The notes under the pieces are model-generated. The model was given only the letters and a program-made list of their open reading frames with translations. It was not told the origin of the DNA and did no database searches. A stretch of 61,932 nt of DNA from Ruminococcaceae bacterium OttesenSCG-928-A16 (GTDB lineage: Bacteria; Bacillota; Clostridia; Oscillospirales; Ruminococcaceae): the NCBI GenBank assembly GCA_030267215.1, contig JAJDJP010000007.1, positions 1 to 61,932 of the forward strand, read 5' to 3'. A program made the translations under genes and the position numbers. Shown one piece after another: positions 45,961 to 54,285 of this stretch (positions are counted from its first letter, which is position 1; each line of letters starts with the position of its first letter).

Positions 45961-46827
45961 TTATTCTCCCTGCCACGCGGCCAGGTTTTTGCGCACAAAC
46001 GCGCGGAAGGTCTGCGCCTGTTTGCCCATCACCTCTTCAAAAACGGGCGTCACCTTTTTAGCCGTCCCCATGCGGGTCATCATATACAGCATGCCCATCA
46101 CGGTAGAATACTCCTTGTCCAGCCCGCGTACCTCAATCCAGTATTTTTTTGCCAGACGGGGCGAGGGGTTTGCGTAGGTGATGGTGCGGCCCAATTCATC
46201 GCTGAGGATTTTGGCCGCTTCGAAATAGTCGATGGCCTCGGGCCCGGTGATGGAATAGCCCCGGTTCTGATGCTTTTCCGGTTCGCTCAGCACCTTGGCG
46301 GTAATCTCGCCGATATCCTCCGCGTCGATAAAGCTGGTGAGGGCGTTTTTCACCGGCACCACGATGCGGTCGAAATGCTTGATTTCAAAGGCATGCACCC
46401 CGCTGATGTTCTGCATAAAAAAGCTGGGGCGGATATGGCAATAAGGCAGGCCCGCCTGTTCGATGTACTTTTCAATTTTGTGGTGGGGCGGCACGGGGTT
46501 ATTTTCCACGCCGATGAGTGAGAGGAAGCACACCAGCCGGATGCCGCCCTTGTCACGCAGGGCCTCCACAAAGGGCTTTAAATCTTCCGGTTTGCCCAGG
46601 TGGGGCGGGCGCATGATGAACACCCTATCCACACCGGCCAGCGCCTTGGCAAAGGTGGATGGATCGGTAAAGTCGAACCGAGCACAGGTCGCTTCATCGC
46701 CATAGCGCTGCTGCATAGCCTCCATGTTAATGTCGGCCACCACCACATTCTGCCCGTTTTGAATTAGGTATTTTGCAATATAACCGCCCACGTTCCCGAG
46801 GGCGCCCGTCACCATTACTTTTCCCAT
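45961..46827 (-). CDS. NmrA-like NAD(P)-binding atypical short-chain dehydrogenase
   Basis: A 288-residue Rossmann protein: GALGNVGGYIAKYLI (glycine motif), VVVADINMEAM, FIMRPPHLGKPED, FLSLIGVENN, YCHIRPSFFMQNI. The NmrA/quinone oxidoreductase-2-like group includes redox sensors and quinone reductases. It starts 1 bp after the SOR stop, in an operon MarR-SOR-this. The DNA is richer in GC-ending codons than neighbours such as sipW or mgl genes, suggesting transfer. Confidence 0.85.
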   Translation of the reverse strand: MGKVMVTGALGNVGGYIAKYLIQNGQNVVVADINMEAMQQRYGDEATCARFDFTDPSTFAKALAGVDRVFIMRPPHLGKPEDLKPFVEALRDKGGIRLVCFLSLIGVENNPVPPHHKIEKYIEQAGLPYCHIRPSFFMQNISGVHAFEIKHFDRIVVPVKNALTSFIDAEDIGEITAKVLSEPEKHQNRGYSITGPEAIDYFEAAKILSDELGRTITYANPSPRLAKKYWIEVRGLDKEYSTVMGMLYMMTRMGTAKKVTPVFEEVMGKQAQTFRAFVRKNLAAWQGE

Positions 46828-46828
46828 A

Positions 46829-47272
46829 TTATTCCCCTTGGCCTTTCATGTCCTGTTTCCACAGCCCGTGCAGATTGCAGTAAGCATATGCAGTGTGCAC
46901 TTCTTCCCCCGGTTGTATCTGGAAAACGGCCGCTGGCTCGTCGCCCGGCACAAGATTTTTCCAATACCCACCGCTATTTGTCTGTAACAATATCCACTCG
47001 ATGTAGTGTTTGGGCTCCATCATGTGAAGATCGCTGCCGACCTGAACGCGAACTGTGTTTCCATCAGTTTCTATCACCGGCAGGTGCGCCGCCATTGTCC
47101 GTTCCTTAAAATCTGGTGGCAGCTTGAAACCGTCCGGCAGGGCTGCGCCGGGCGGTGGCGCCTGCTCAAGGTCGTTCGTTTTTGCGGGGGCAACAGCAGG
47201 TCCGTCCAGTTCTGCAAAACTGAGCAGCACCCCACGGGGTTCAGAAGTCTCATAGATATGCAATTCAGCCAT
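46829..47272 (-). CDS. Diverged superoxide reductase-like protein
   Basis: A 147-residue protein; ATG 47272 chosen because GGAGGAG lies about 9 bp before it, overlapping the marR stop by 8 bp. The SOR ligands are kept: AAHLPV (His), LHMMEPKHYIEW (two His) and YCNLHGLW (Cys, His). The Glu-Lys pair that precedes the first His in typical SORs is absent, so activity may be altered. The N-terminal 60 residues are Pro/Ala-rich and do not hold a rubredoxin centre. Transcribed with a MarR regulator and an NmrA protein, it fits an oxidative stress response. Confidence 0.82.
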   Translation of the reverse strand: MAELHIYETSEPRGVLLSFAELDGPAVAPAKTNDLEQAPPPGAALPDGFKLPPDFKERTMAAHLPVIETDGNTVRVQVGSDLHMMEPKHYIEWILLQTNSGGYWKNLVPGDEPAAVFQIQPGEEVHTAYAYCNLHGLWKQDMKGQGE

Positions 47273-47708
47273 TGGTTTCATCTCCTCCATTTTTATGCTT
47301 CAGCAGCAACTGGTTGGCTTTATCCAGCAATTCAATCAGGGTCTCGAAATTTTTTTTGCCTAGCCCTTCCCGCATTAAGGACATATTCTTGAGGTACTCG
47401 CCGGTAGTTTCCTCCACCAGTGCCTTAGCTTTCTCGGTTAAAAGCAGCGTAAAGCGACGCCGTGCGCTGGGGCTGGCCCCACGCTCTAAATAGCCCTTTT
47501 TTTCCAAAGAGTGTACCATCCCTGCCACCATCGGCTTGGATACCTTGAAGAATGTTACGGCATCCCCCGAGGAGGGCGGCTCCTTGCATTGGCTGATATA
47601 GATGAGCAAGCCCATTTCGCTGCTACGGATGGGAATATTTTGTCGCGTATTGATGTTGATGCGGCAAAACAGGGATACAGTATCTGCACTTTTTAGTAAA
47701 CTATCCAC
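47265..47708 (-). CDS. MarR family transcription regulator
   Basis: GTG 47708 is preferred (GGAGG with 5-nt spacing); a GTG at 47720 is the longest alternative. About 147 residues with the winged helix: GDAVTFFKVSKPMVAGMVHSLEKKGYLERGASPSARRRFTLLLTEKA. The DNR-like wing and KPMVAGMV recognition helix are standard. It is first of a three-gene operon (SOR-like, NmrA-like) and very probably represses it through the palindrome at 47727-47763. Confidence 0.92.
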   Translation of the reverse strand: MDSLLKSADTVSLFCRININTRQNIPIRSSEMGLLIYISQCKEPPSSGDAVTFFKVSKPMVAGMVHSLEKKGYLERGASPSARRRFTLLLTEKAKALVEETTGEYLKNMSLMREGLGKKNFETLIELLDKANQLLLKHKNGGDETNG

Positions 47709-47726
47709 AAGCACCTCCACAAAAGG

Positions 47727-47772
47727 TTAATCCGGTTAACTCTATTGTAGTTAACCGGATTAACTCTGTCAA
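47727..47772 (-). promoter_or_regulatory. MarR operon promoter with perfect operator palindrome
   Basis: On the minus strand TTGACA (47772-47767), exact 17-bp spacer, TACAAT (47749-47744). TTAATCCGGTTAAC (47727-47740) is the perfect inverse of GTTAACCGGATTAA (47750-47763). One arm fills the spacer between -35 and -10 and the other covers the start of transcription, an ideal layout for repression. Confidence 0.85.
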
Positions 47773-47989
47773 GGTTTATTTGGACTTATCGGGAAGAATT
47801 GTCAAAACCCCTGATCGGATTATCTTGCGGTTCTTATTGTTTTGGGAAGTATTCAGCGATATAATGGGTAGTAGACTTTAGAGGGATAAGCCTTGTAAAG
47901 AATCCACACATATCAGTCGAGGGCGGTTTTTTAATAGATTATATGCTATTTGAGCTTTATCGGAATACAATACGAGAAGGGTGTGGTAA

Positions 47990-48445
47990 ATCATTCGAAT
48001 CAGAAAGGCACAACCAGCTGATCTCCGCGATTTACAGGAACTGGCCAAACGCGTGATACGGAATAATTACACGTCGTTCCTTGGGCGTAGCACTGTGGCG
48101 CAGTTTATTGATAGCGGGCAGTCAGACAGAGAAATTGAAATTGGAATGGAACACTGCTATATCGTGCAGGAAGGCGACATAATTGCTGGATTCGTTATTA
48201 CAAATGATGATGTATTGCATCTCATCATGATTGATGTACCGTACCAGAACAAGGGCTGTGGGGCAAAACTGTTGGCTTTTATTGAGCAGCAGATGTTCAA
48301 TCACTATCCCACGATTAAGGTGCAAACATTTGAAGAAAATAGCAGCGCTATCCGCTTTTATGAAAAAAATGGGTGGCGTATAAAAAGTGTTGAGCACATT
48401 AATGAAATGGGTGTGAACATGCTCCATATGGAGAAAGGCCGCTAG
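47990..48445 (+). CDS. GNAT family N-acetyltransferase with damaged or unusual start
   Basis: The GNAT fold reads from 47990 (IIRIRKAQPADLRDLQELAK) through DIIAGFVITNDDVLHLIMID and the acetyl-CoA loop VPYQNKGCGAKLLAFIEQQ to NGWRIKSVEHI, about 151 residues. A stop (TAA, 47987) sits immediately before this frame and the first codons are ATC ATT, so the expected ATG is missing. The first standard start, GTG 48053, would remove beta strand 1 and helix 1. Either ATT/ATC initiation or loss of function follows. GAAGGGTG upstream resembles a ribosome site. Substrate unknown. Confidence 0.75.
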   Translation: MIRIRKAQPADLRDLQELAKRVIRNNYTSFLGRSTVAQFIDSGQSDREIEIGMEHCYIVQEGDIIAGFVITNDDVLHLIMIDVPYQNKGCGAKLLAFIEQQMFNHYPTIKVQTFEENSSAIRFYEKNGWRIKSVEHINEMGVNMLHMEKGR

Positions 48446-48761
48446 TTTTAATCATACGGTCAGAAAACATTTCAGAGCGGACACTTTTTCGAAAAAGCAA
48501 CATTCCCAATTCTGTTTTACCTGTATTTATAAAACTAAATCGTTAGAATTTGAAGTCGCGCCTCGGGAAGCACGAGCTTCTTAAAGCGTGATTGTTTTGT
48601 GCGATGGCCCAACAGGCTCACAGGCAGGATGCAGGACACACCCTTGTATCTTGACCGCCCGCATTTGTAACCTGGCCTGCAACGCCTTTTCTTTGCCATG
48701 AAATGCGCTATACTGAACCTATAGGGCCAAGGCGACATATCCAAGTCGGGGTGGTGAGGCA
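48446..48761. other. Intergenic leader of the LytTR-ABC cassette
   Basis: No ORF is credible. TATACT (48709-48714) is a probable -10 about 45 bp before the LytTR start, with only a weak TTTTCT-like -35. Autoregulatory LytTR binding repeats are expected here, but I could not define a convincing pair. Confidence 0.4.
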
Positions 48762-49202
48762 GTGAAGATTCGCGTAGAGCACGGGGATTTTGAAGAGAAT
48801 GAGCTTGTTTTGCGGTGCAAAGAGCTGGACGAAGAAATGCTGGAGCTGCTTGCCGTGCTGCGAGAACGCAGCGCCAAGCTTACCGGCTACAAGGACGGCG
48901 AGGCTTATCTGGTACAGCCCGGGGATGTTCTTTTTGCCGAAGCGGTGGACGGAAAAACCTTCCTGTACACAGCAGATACGGTGATGGAAAGCCGCCAAAG
49001 CCTCTTTGCGCTGCAGGAGGCCTACGGCGAAATCGGACTGCTGCGCATCAGCAAATCCCAGCTGTGCAACCTGCACCATGTGGCCAAGCTGAAAAGCCTG
49101 CCCAACAGCCGCATTGAAATCGCCCTGGACAATGGAGAAAGGCTGATTGTTTCACGCAGGTACATACAAGACCTGGAAGAACGGCTCGGCATGGCCGACT
49201 GA
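48762..49202 (+). CDS. Stand-alone LytTR DNA-binding regulator
   Basis: A 146-residue protein (GTG start) lacking a receiver domain. The C-terminal LytTR domain spans about 50-145: GEAYLVQPGDVLFAEAVDGKTFLYT, GLLRISKSQLCNLHHVAKLKSL and NGERLIVSRRYIQDL. It heads a cassette with a DUF3021 membrane protein and an ABC exporter, an arrangement common in Firmicutes, where the LytTR protein controls its own operon. GC-ending codons dominate, unlike the flanks. Confidence 0.88.
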   Translation: MKIRVEHGDFEENELVLRCKELDEEMLELLAVLRERSAKLTGYKDGEAYLVQPGDVLFAEAVDGKTFLYTADTVMESRQSLFALQEAYGEIGLLRISKSQLCNLHHVAKLKSLPNSRIEIALDNGERLIVSRRYIQDLEERLGMAD

Positions 49203-49217
49203 CATGGAGGCAGTGAT

Positions 49218-49691
49218 ATGAACAGCGACAGGTTTAAAAACAGCGGGTTTGCCAAGCTGTATCTGTGGACGACCAAGGCAAAGTATACCATGGGCATCTT
49301 TTTTGTGGCCTTTGTGATGTTTTACCTTTTGTTCGGGCTCATCAGTGATGGGCCGGCCATCTCACTGGATTTTTTCACAGCTATTCAGATGGTATTCGCC
49401 TGCTTTTTTATCGGCATCGCCCAGCAGGTGATTCTGCCGGTGGAAAAACTGAACCGGACCCGGTGTGTTTTGTGGGTGGCTTCGGGCGTGCTTATCACCC
49501 TGGCGTTCGGCCTTGGGTTTGGGTGGTTCCGGCATTTCCCCCGGTGGTGTTTCATCGTGTTTTTACTCATCATGGCAGCGGCCATGATGGCTATGATCTT
49601 GAGCTATTACCTGGAGCTGCACCGGGAAACCAAGCGGCTGAACCGGGGGTTGACAGCGTTTCAAAAGCAGCGCCCGAAAAGGGAGGGATAA
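49218..49691 (+). CDS. DUF3021 family membrane protein
   Basis: A 157-residue protein with four hydrophobic segments (about 15-40, 50-70, 85-105, 112-135) and a basic C-terminus. Its size, topology and position directly after a LytTR gene identify it as DUF3021; these often act with the LytTR regulator as an inhibitory membrane partner. GGAGG precedes the ATG, 15 bp after the LytTR stop. Confidence 0.78.
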   Translation: MNSDRFKNSGFAKLYLWTTKAKYTMGIFFVAFVMFYLLFGLISDGPAISLDFFTAIQMVFACFFIGIAQQVILPVEKLNRTRCVLWVASGVLITLAFGLGFGWFRHFPRWCFIVFLLIMAAAMMAMILSYYLELHRETKRLNRGLTAFQKQRPKREG

Positions 49692-49694
49692 GCG

Positions 49695-50567
49695 ATGGCG
49701 ATTATCGAAATACAAAACCTGCAAAAATGCTACGGCAAAAATGTGGGCACGCGGGATGTGACCTTCTCGGTGGAGCAGGGTGAGATTTTTGGGTTTGTGG
49801 GTCCCAACGGGGCGGGCAAATCCACCACCCTCAAGGTGCTGATGGGCTTCATCTTCGCCCAGGGCGGCTCGGCCTCCATCTGCGGGCAGGATGTTGTGAA
49901 ACATACCAAGGAAATCAAGGCCTTCACCGGCTACGTGCCCAGCGACGTGCGGCTGTACCCGGGCATGCGGGTGGCCGAGCTGCTGAAAAGAAACGCCGGT
50001 TTTTATGATGGGAACCTTGCCGCCGAAACCGAAAGACTGTGCGCGCTGTTTGAAATCGACACAAGCAAGCGCTTTCATGAGCTTTCCACCGGCAACAAGA
50101 AAAAGGTGTCCATCGCCTGCGCGCTGATGCCGGGCCCAAAAGTGATCATTCTGGACGAGCCGACGAATGGCCTGGACCCGGTGATGCAAAAGGCGCTGTT
50201 TGCAGAGCTGGAGCGCCGCAGGGCGGCAGGGGCTACGGTGCTGCTGTCCAGCCACAACCTGGCCGAGGTGGAGGAATACTGCACCCGGGTGGCCTTCATC
50301 AAGGACGGCTCTATTCTGGCGGTGACGGACCTGCGCCAGGCGGCGGCCCAGCATAAGATCATCACCCTGACCGGCGGCAGCGCCGAGGTACCGGAAGACC
50401 TTGAGCTGCTACGTGAAGAGGGAGGCAAGCGGGTTTTCCGCACAGCGCTTGCCGGGGGCGAGGTATTGCGGGCGCTCTCCGCCATGGTGCCGGAGGATTT
50501 TACGGTGGAAAATGAGAGCATGGAAGCTTATTTTTGGAACCTGTACGAATTGGAGGATGCGCAATGA
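49695..50567 (+). CDS. ABC transporter ATP-binding protein (export type)
   Basis: A 290-residue protein. The ABC domain has Walker A GPNGAGKSTTLKVL, signature LSTGNKKKVSIACAL and Walker B VIILDEPTNGLDP, with a C-terminal extension of about 80 residues typical of drug/lantibiotic exporters (CcmA/BcrA type). It starts 3 bp after DUF3021 and its TGA overlaps the permease start (ATGA), so the pair is coupled. Confidence 0.93.
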   Translation: MAIIEIQNLQKCYGKNVGTRDVTFSVEQGEIFGFVGPNGAGKSTTLKVLMGFIFAQGGSASICGQDVVKHTKEIKAFTGYVPSDVRLYPGMRVAELLKRNAGFYDGNLAAETERLCALFEIDTSKRFHELSTGNKKKVSIACALMPGPKVIILDEPTNGLDPVMQKALFAELERRRAAGATVLLSSHNLAEVEEYCTRVAFIKDGSILAVTDLRQAAAQHKIITLTGGSAEVPEDLELLREEGGKRVFRTALAGGEVLRALSAMVPEDFTVENESMEAYFWNLYELEDAQ

Positions 50568-51373
50568 ACATCTTTTTGCTGGAGGTACGCAACCTGCGTA
50601 GAAGCGCCCTCACCGGCGCGCTGTCCATCAGCGGCGTCATCATTGTTCTGCTGGCCTTTTTCCCGGCCATGCAAAGCGAATCGATGCAGGCGCTGGCCGG
50701 GGCCAAGCTGGAGGGGATAGACGAGGCCGTGCTGCAGGCGGTGGGGCTTTCGGTCATGTTCGATTTTTCGGTCATCACCAATTTCTTCGGCTACGCCATC
50801 CAGTATGTCACCCTGGCCATCATGGTACTTATTGTGCAGCGGGCGGTGGCCCTGCTCATCAAGGAGGAGACCGACGGCACCATAGAATACCTGTGCGCAA
50901 AGCCGGTTTCGAGGGATGATATCATGCTGCAAAAGCTATTGGCCCACCTGGTGCTTGTGGTGTGCACCATGGCTGTTTATGCCGTGGTGACGGTGGCCAG
51001 CTACCTTGCGGTGAGCGACTTTACCTTTAGCCAGGCAGTGAAAGAAGTTTCCATCATCTTTGGGGCCATGCTGTTTGTCGCTTTAGTCTTTTCGGCCATC
51101 GGCGTGCTGGCCTCCACCCTCATCAAAAGCAGCCGAGGGGTGGCGGGGGTTACGGTGGGGCTTGTGTTCGGCACCTTTGTGCTGGGCATCCTGTCGGTAG
51201 TGATTCCGAAGCTGGACTTTTTGCTCTGGCTTTCCCCGATGGACTGGGTTAAGACCGAAAAGCTGATGAGCGAGGGCATTCTGGTGCAGGAATGGATAGT
51301 GGGTTTCGCTGTTATTGTTTGCGGCATTGGTGCGGCCTGGCTGCGCTACCGCAAAAAGGATTTGCTGATATGA
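50564..51373 (+). CDS. ABC-2 type transporter permease
   Basis: A 269-residue protein with six predicted TM helices (ABC2 membrane family). LLIKEETDGTIEYLCAKPVSRDDIMLQKLLAHL is the typical EExGTxExLLxxPxSR coupling segment. Together with the preceding ATPase it forms an exporter of unknown substrate, possibly antimicrobial peptides or lipids. It is the last gene of the LytTR-DUF3021-ABC cassette. Confidence 0.92.
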   Translation: MNIFLLEVRNLRRSALTGALSISGVIIVLLAFFPAMQSESMQALAGAKLEGIDEAVLQAVGLSVMFDFSVITNFFGYAIQYVTLAIMVLIVQRAVALLIKEETDGTIEYLCAKPVSRDDIMLQKLLAHLVLVVCTMAVYAVVTVASYLAVSDFTFSQAVKEVSIIFGAMLFVALVFSAIGVLASTLIKSSRGVAGVTVGLVFGTFVLGILSVVIPKLDFLLWLSPMDWVKTEKLMSEGILVQEWIVGFAVIVCGIGAAWLRYRKKDLLI

Positions 51374-51736
51374 CGCAGACACCATGCGTGCTTGAATTAT
51401 CGCTGGAGGCTTATCTGGATTGAAAGGAAATAAAGCGCATTGATAAATTGGCGTCTAGCACATAGTTGTGGCATTGATCGAAATTTCGCCTTCAGAAGAA
51501 TTATTGGACAACTTCCATTTCATCTGATTGTGCTCCTTTGAAAAATGATGTGGCCGGATGTTATTTATATACTGCGGGGCCGAGGTCCCTTGGCTTCAGG
51601 GATATCGGCAACTTTGTGCATTTGATATACCCAGAAGCACCCCAACAGAGGAATAATTAAATTGTGGACATACCTATCCGAAAAAGAGACATAGTAGCTA
51701 CCTTTCGTTAAAAGGTATGGGCAAAAAATAAGCAAA
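51374..51736. other. Non-coding junction downstream of the ABC cassette
   Basis: About 360 bp without a credible ORF. TACCTTT / AAAAGGTA can form a small hairpin at 51696-51715. It probably includes the right end of the transferred segment. Confidence 0.4.
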
Positions 51737-51773
51737 GGCTCCGTGACGAGTAAATTCTACCCGTCTCGGAGCC
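51737..51773 (-). terminator. Hairpin terminator reading leftwards
   Basis: GGCTCCGAGACGGGTA / TACTCGTCACGGAGCC on the minus strand, followed by TTTGCTTATTTTTTG. It lies directly after the transposase scrap. Confidence 0.6.
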
Positions 51774-51898
51774 TGCTTTACGTAATAGTAATAGGTTGCA
51801 CGCGCCAACCCGGCTATTTCCAGCAACAATGAGAGTTTGTGCTTATGCCTCAGTTCCCTGATTACTTGCGCTTTCTGCGCTCGCGATCCTCTTTTGAA
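51773..51898 (-). pseudogene. IS3-family transposase fragment
   Basis: About 42 residues, AQKAQVIRELRHKHKLSLLL and EIAGLARATYYYYVK, match the region just before the catalytic core of IS3/IS150-type OrfB transposases (helix-turn-helix that ends in the RSTYYY motif). No catalytic DDE part remains on either side. The fragment abuts the truncated gene at 51897-52319. Confidence 0.7.
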
Positions 51899-52319
51899 AC
51901 CAAGCGAAGAAAAGAGCCAAGCTACCCACGCTTTGGTTGAAAGCGTATTTGCGCAGAAGGTAAAAGACCCAGACAAATATACAAAGGCTTATGCGTACCA
52001 CATGAAGACTGGTATATTTGCTAAAAAAGTATCTACCTATGCTGTTGGGTTTTCTGCTTCTGACAAAGAAATGGTGGTAGTTCCTCTGGATTCTGACGGG
52101 AACAGCGGCGACCCTATTGTATTGCCTAAAACCAGCATTACGGCAGCCAAGATGGATTTGCAAGGGGGCGCAAAAATTAAAAGCGACATGCTAAAAGATG
52201 AACTACGCTTTACAGTGCCGCCCTATACACCAACTACACTTGAAGAGGTATACATTCTGCCCGTTATTCAAGAAGAAGTGGCTGCACAGTTTAAGGCATT
52301 TATTAAAGAAAACTTTTAG
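51897..52319 (+). pseudogene. 5'-truncated conserved hypothetical gene
   Basis: The frame KPSEEKSQATHALVESVFAQ...VKDPDKYTKAYAYHMKTG runs to a stop at 52319 (about 140 residues) and looks like a real soluble protein, but there is no start codon with a ribosome site; upstream in frame lies antisense transposase sequence. I therefore read it as truncated by the IS3-type element or by the import event. Function unrecognised. Composition resembles the host genes. Confidence 0.6.
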
Positions 52320-52425
52320 TGGCAAGTAACTATGTACTGCCGCTGGTAACCGGCAGGCTTTCTATTTTTGGCATTGTAATCTGGGTAAAAGGCGGGCTCC
52401 CACTTGCCAACTGGCGAAAAGGGGC

Positions 52426-52545
52426 GCTATTGTAGCCACCATTGCCCAGCAGCCCTTTACCCAAGGCGCAAAACCGCTGGATATTAAGCCGGAGAAGGAT
52501 TGCTACTATACCAAAATTGAGATTAAGGTTAGGGGAAATATTTAA
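52426..52545 (+). pseudogene. C-terminal gene scrap
   Basis: A 39-residue open stretch (AIVATIAQQPFTQGAKPLDI then KPEKDCYYTKIEIKVRGNI) that ends in TAA and is followed by a strong terminator. It has no start of its own and the frame is broken upstream, so it appears to be the tail of a lost gene. Confidence 0.45.
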
Positions 52546-52550
52546 CAGAA

Positions 52551-52598
52551 AAAACAAACCCCCGCTATGCAAATTTTGCGTAGCGGGGGTTTGTTTTA
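52551..52598. terminator. Strong bidirectional terminator
   Basis: AAAACAAACCCCCGCTA / TAGCGGGGGTTTGTTTT, perfect 17-bp stem, between the scrap above and the NERD gene. Confidence 0.88.
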
Positions 52599-52605
52599 AA
52601 GGATA

Positions 52606-53484
52606 CTACATAAAGCAGTAAGGGGCTTCTTGATAGTTGTTGGAATGGATGATGGATTTGCAAGGATACCGGTTTGCCTTTTGGGCAATAGCACTAACGT
52701 CAATTTCCACCGGCGGCAAACCTTCTAAATACTGAATCAGTTCTTTATCGGTTAGCAATGTGGTTAAGCCAATGGTTGCTTGTGTTAATGGCTCGTTGTT
52801 AAATTGCACATCACACCCAGCCGATTGATGAAAAACAACAATGTTGGGCAGAGTACTTAACTCCAGTATCTCTTTTAAATCCACCGAGTACTCCCTTGCT
52901 TGTGCCACAGGGTTGCTGTAGCAGGACATTATTACTTGCCCTCTTTTTTCGCTATTTGGCTGGGCATTTACTATCCGTAATTTATCGGAACTACCCACGC
53001 CAAATTCTTTTAACTGTTTGTCCCTAGCGGAATGAAACATATCGAGCGAAGTATCTTGTAGAACAAATGTGGTTCCTTTCCACATTTTCGACTCGATTAC
53101 AAAAGCCCCTTTTTTGCAAATGATAAGAAAATCTATTTTTCTGAAGTTTCCGTCTTTTTTTCTATATTCTAAACCATGATATACAACAAAATCTTCCCAG
53201 CCTGCTTTCTGGAACAACCTGCGAAACTCCTTAATTAGTAAAACTTCTCCCAACACCACAGAGTCTTCAATGTTTTTCTTCACTTGTGCTTTATACTCTT
53301 CCATCGCTTTTAAACTTTGCCCAATTTCGTTCTGGTAATATTGCCCCTGCCACAAGAGTTGATTGTTATGACCTAACTGCATCTGTTCTATTTTCTGTTT
53401 GTTTTTTGTTTGTAGTTGCAAGGCAACAATTATTAGCACAATAATGCCTAAACAAAGCACCCCAATTATAAGATATTCTACCAT
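52606..53484 (-). CDS. Membrane-anchored NERD-domain protein
   Basis: A 292-residue protein (ATG 53484, GGAGG 6 bp upstream). One N-terminal TM (about 4-24), a coiled coil (25-75) and a NERD domain: GEVLLIKEFRRLF, VVYHGLEYRKKDGNFRKIDFLIICKKGAFVIESKMWKG, with the D...E.K nuclease-like core. NERD proteins are related to restriction-endonuclease-like folds and are often linked to DNA processing or stress; here no partner gene is next to it. Function unresolved. Confidence 0.8.
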   Translation of the reverse strand: MVEYLIIGVLCLGIIVLIIVALQLQTKNKQKIEQMQLGHNNQLLWQGQYYQNEIGQSLKAMEEYKAQVKKNIEDSVVLGEVLLIKEFRRLFQKAGWEDFVVYHGLEYRKKDGNFRKIDFLIICKKGAFVIESKMWKGTTFVLQDTSLDMFHSARDKQLKEFGVGSSDKLRIVNAQPNSEKRGQVIMSCYSNPVAQAREYSVDLKEILELSTLPNIVVFHQSAGCDVQFNNEPLTQATIGLTTLLTDKELIQYLEGLPPVEIDVSAIAQKANRYPCKSIIHSNNYQEAPYCFM

Positions 53485-53727
53485 TTTTTCCTCCAATGCT
53501 CGCTTTGGGTTTAGTCGTCAATATCGACGAAATAGAGCCAAAGCAGCGGAATTTTTACCATATATTTGAATTATAGCACTTAATGATAAAAAATTTTCGA
53601 GAAATTTGTCGAACTTGAGTGGTGGCAAGAAATTAAACTGCGCATAGTTGCACACAAAGAGGGAGCGCCCCACAAGTATGTTAACAACAAAAGAGCAACG
53701 ATGAACACCGCCCGCGGAACATTTGTG

Positions 53728-53755
53728 TTGACTTTTTATATTTATCACTTAAAAT
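53728..53755 (+). promoter_or_regulatory. Promoter of the small membrane protein gene
   Basis: TTGACT (53728-53733), 16-bp spacer, TAAAAT (53750-53755), then AAGGAG before the ATG at 53788. The rest of the 300-bp gap upstream shows no gene. Confidence 0.6.
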
Positions 53756-53787
53756 GGTTTTATAAACTATTTTAAGGAGCGATCATC

Positions 53788-54120
53788 ATGGAAAACAGCC
53801 CCAATAACCAAATACCTCAAACACCGCAATATCAGCCCGGCCAAACCCCATATACCCCGCCGCCCACCATGCAGTATACACAGCAACCCCAGGTAAACCC
53901 CGACGATACCCTTGGCAACTGGATGCTTACGTTGTTCTTGGCTGGTATTCCTGTTGTTGGGTTTATTCTGCTTTTGGTATGGGGTTTTGGCAGCAACCCA
54001 TCGGGCCGCAGAAACTATGCCCGGGCCGCTTTAATTTGGCAGATTATCTCCATAGTTTTATGGGGCATATTGTTTGCCGCTATGGGCAGCACCATTGCCG
54101 GGGCACTGCGGTACTATTAA
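53788..54120 (+). CDS. Small Pro/Gln-rich membrane protein
   Basis: A 110-residue protein with a 40-residue Pro/Gln/Tyr-rich cytoplasmic start and two TM helices (about 46-66 and 82-106) separated by SNPSGRRNYARAAL. This layout is common among small Firmicute membrane proteins without known function. AAGGAG precedes the ATG, and a strong terminator follows at 54183-54227. Confidence 0.75.
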   Translation: MENSPNNQIPQTPQYQPGQTPYTPPPTMQYTQQPQVNPDDTLGNWMLTLFLAGIPVVGFILLLVWGFGSNPSGRRNYARAALIWQIISIVLWGILFAAMGSTIAGALRYY

Positions 54121-54182
54121 TAGGTAATGCCTGTGTAGCCTAAAGGACCAATAAAAAAGATTTTTAGCTTTAAGCAAAATAC

Positions 54183-54227
54183 ACAAACAACCCCGCCACA
54201 CGTGATAGTGTGGCGGGGTTGTTTGTT
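54183..54227 (+). terminator. Terminator of the small membrane protein gene
   Basis: ACAAACAACCCCGCCACAC / GTGTGGCGGGGTTGTTTGT, perfect 19-bp stem. Confidence 0.85.
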
Positions 54228-54285
54228 GAAGAGGGGAAAGAGATGTCTCCCCTGCGCTGCTGCGCAGCTTGGACAGGCTGAACCC

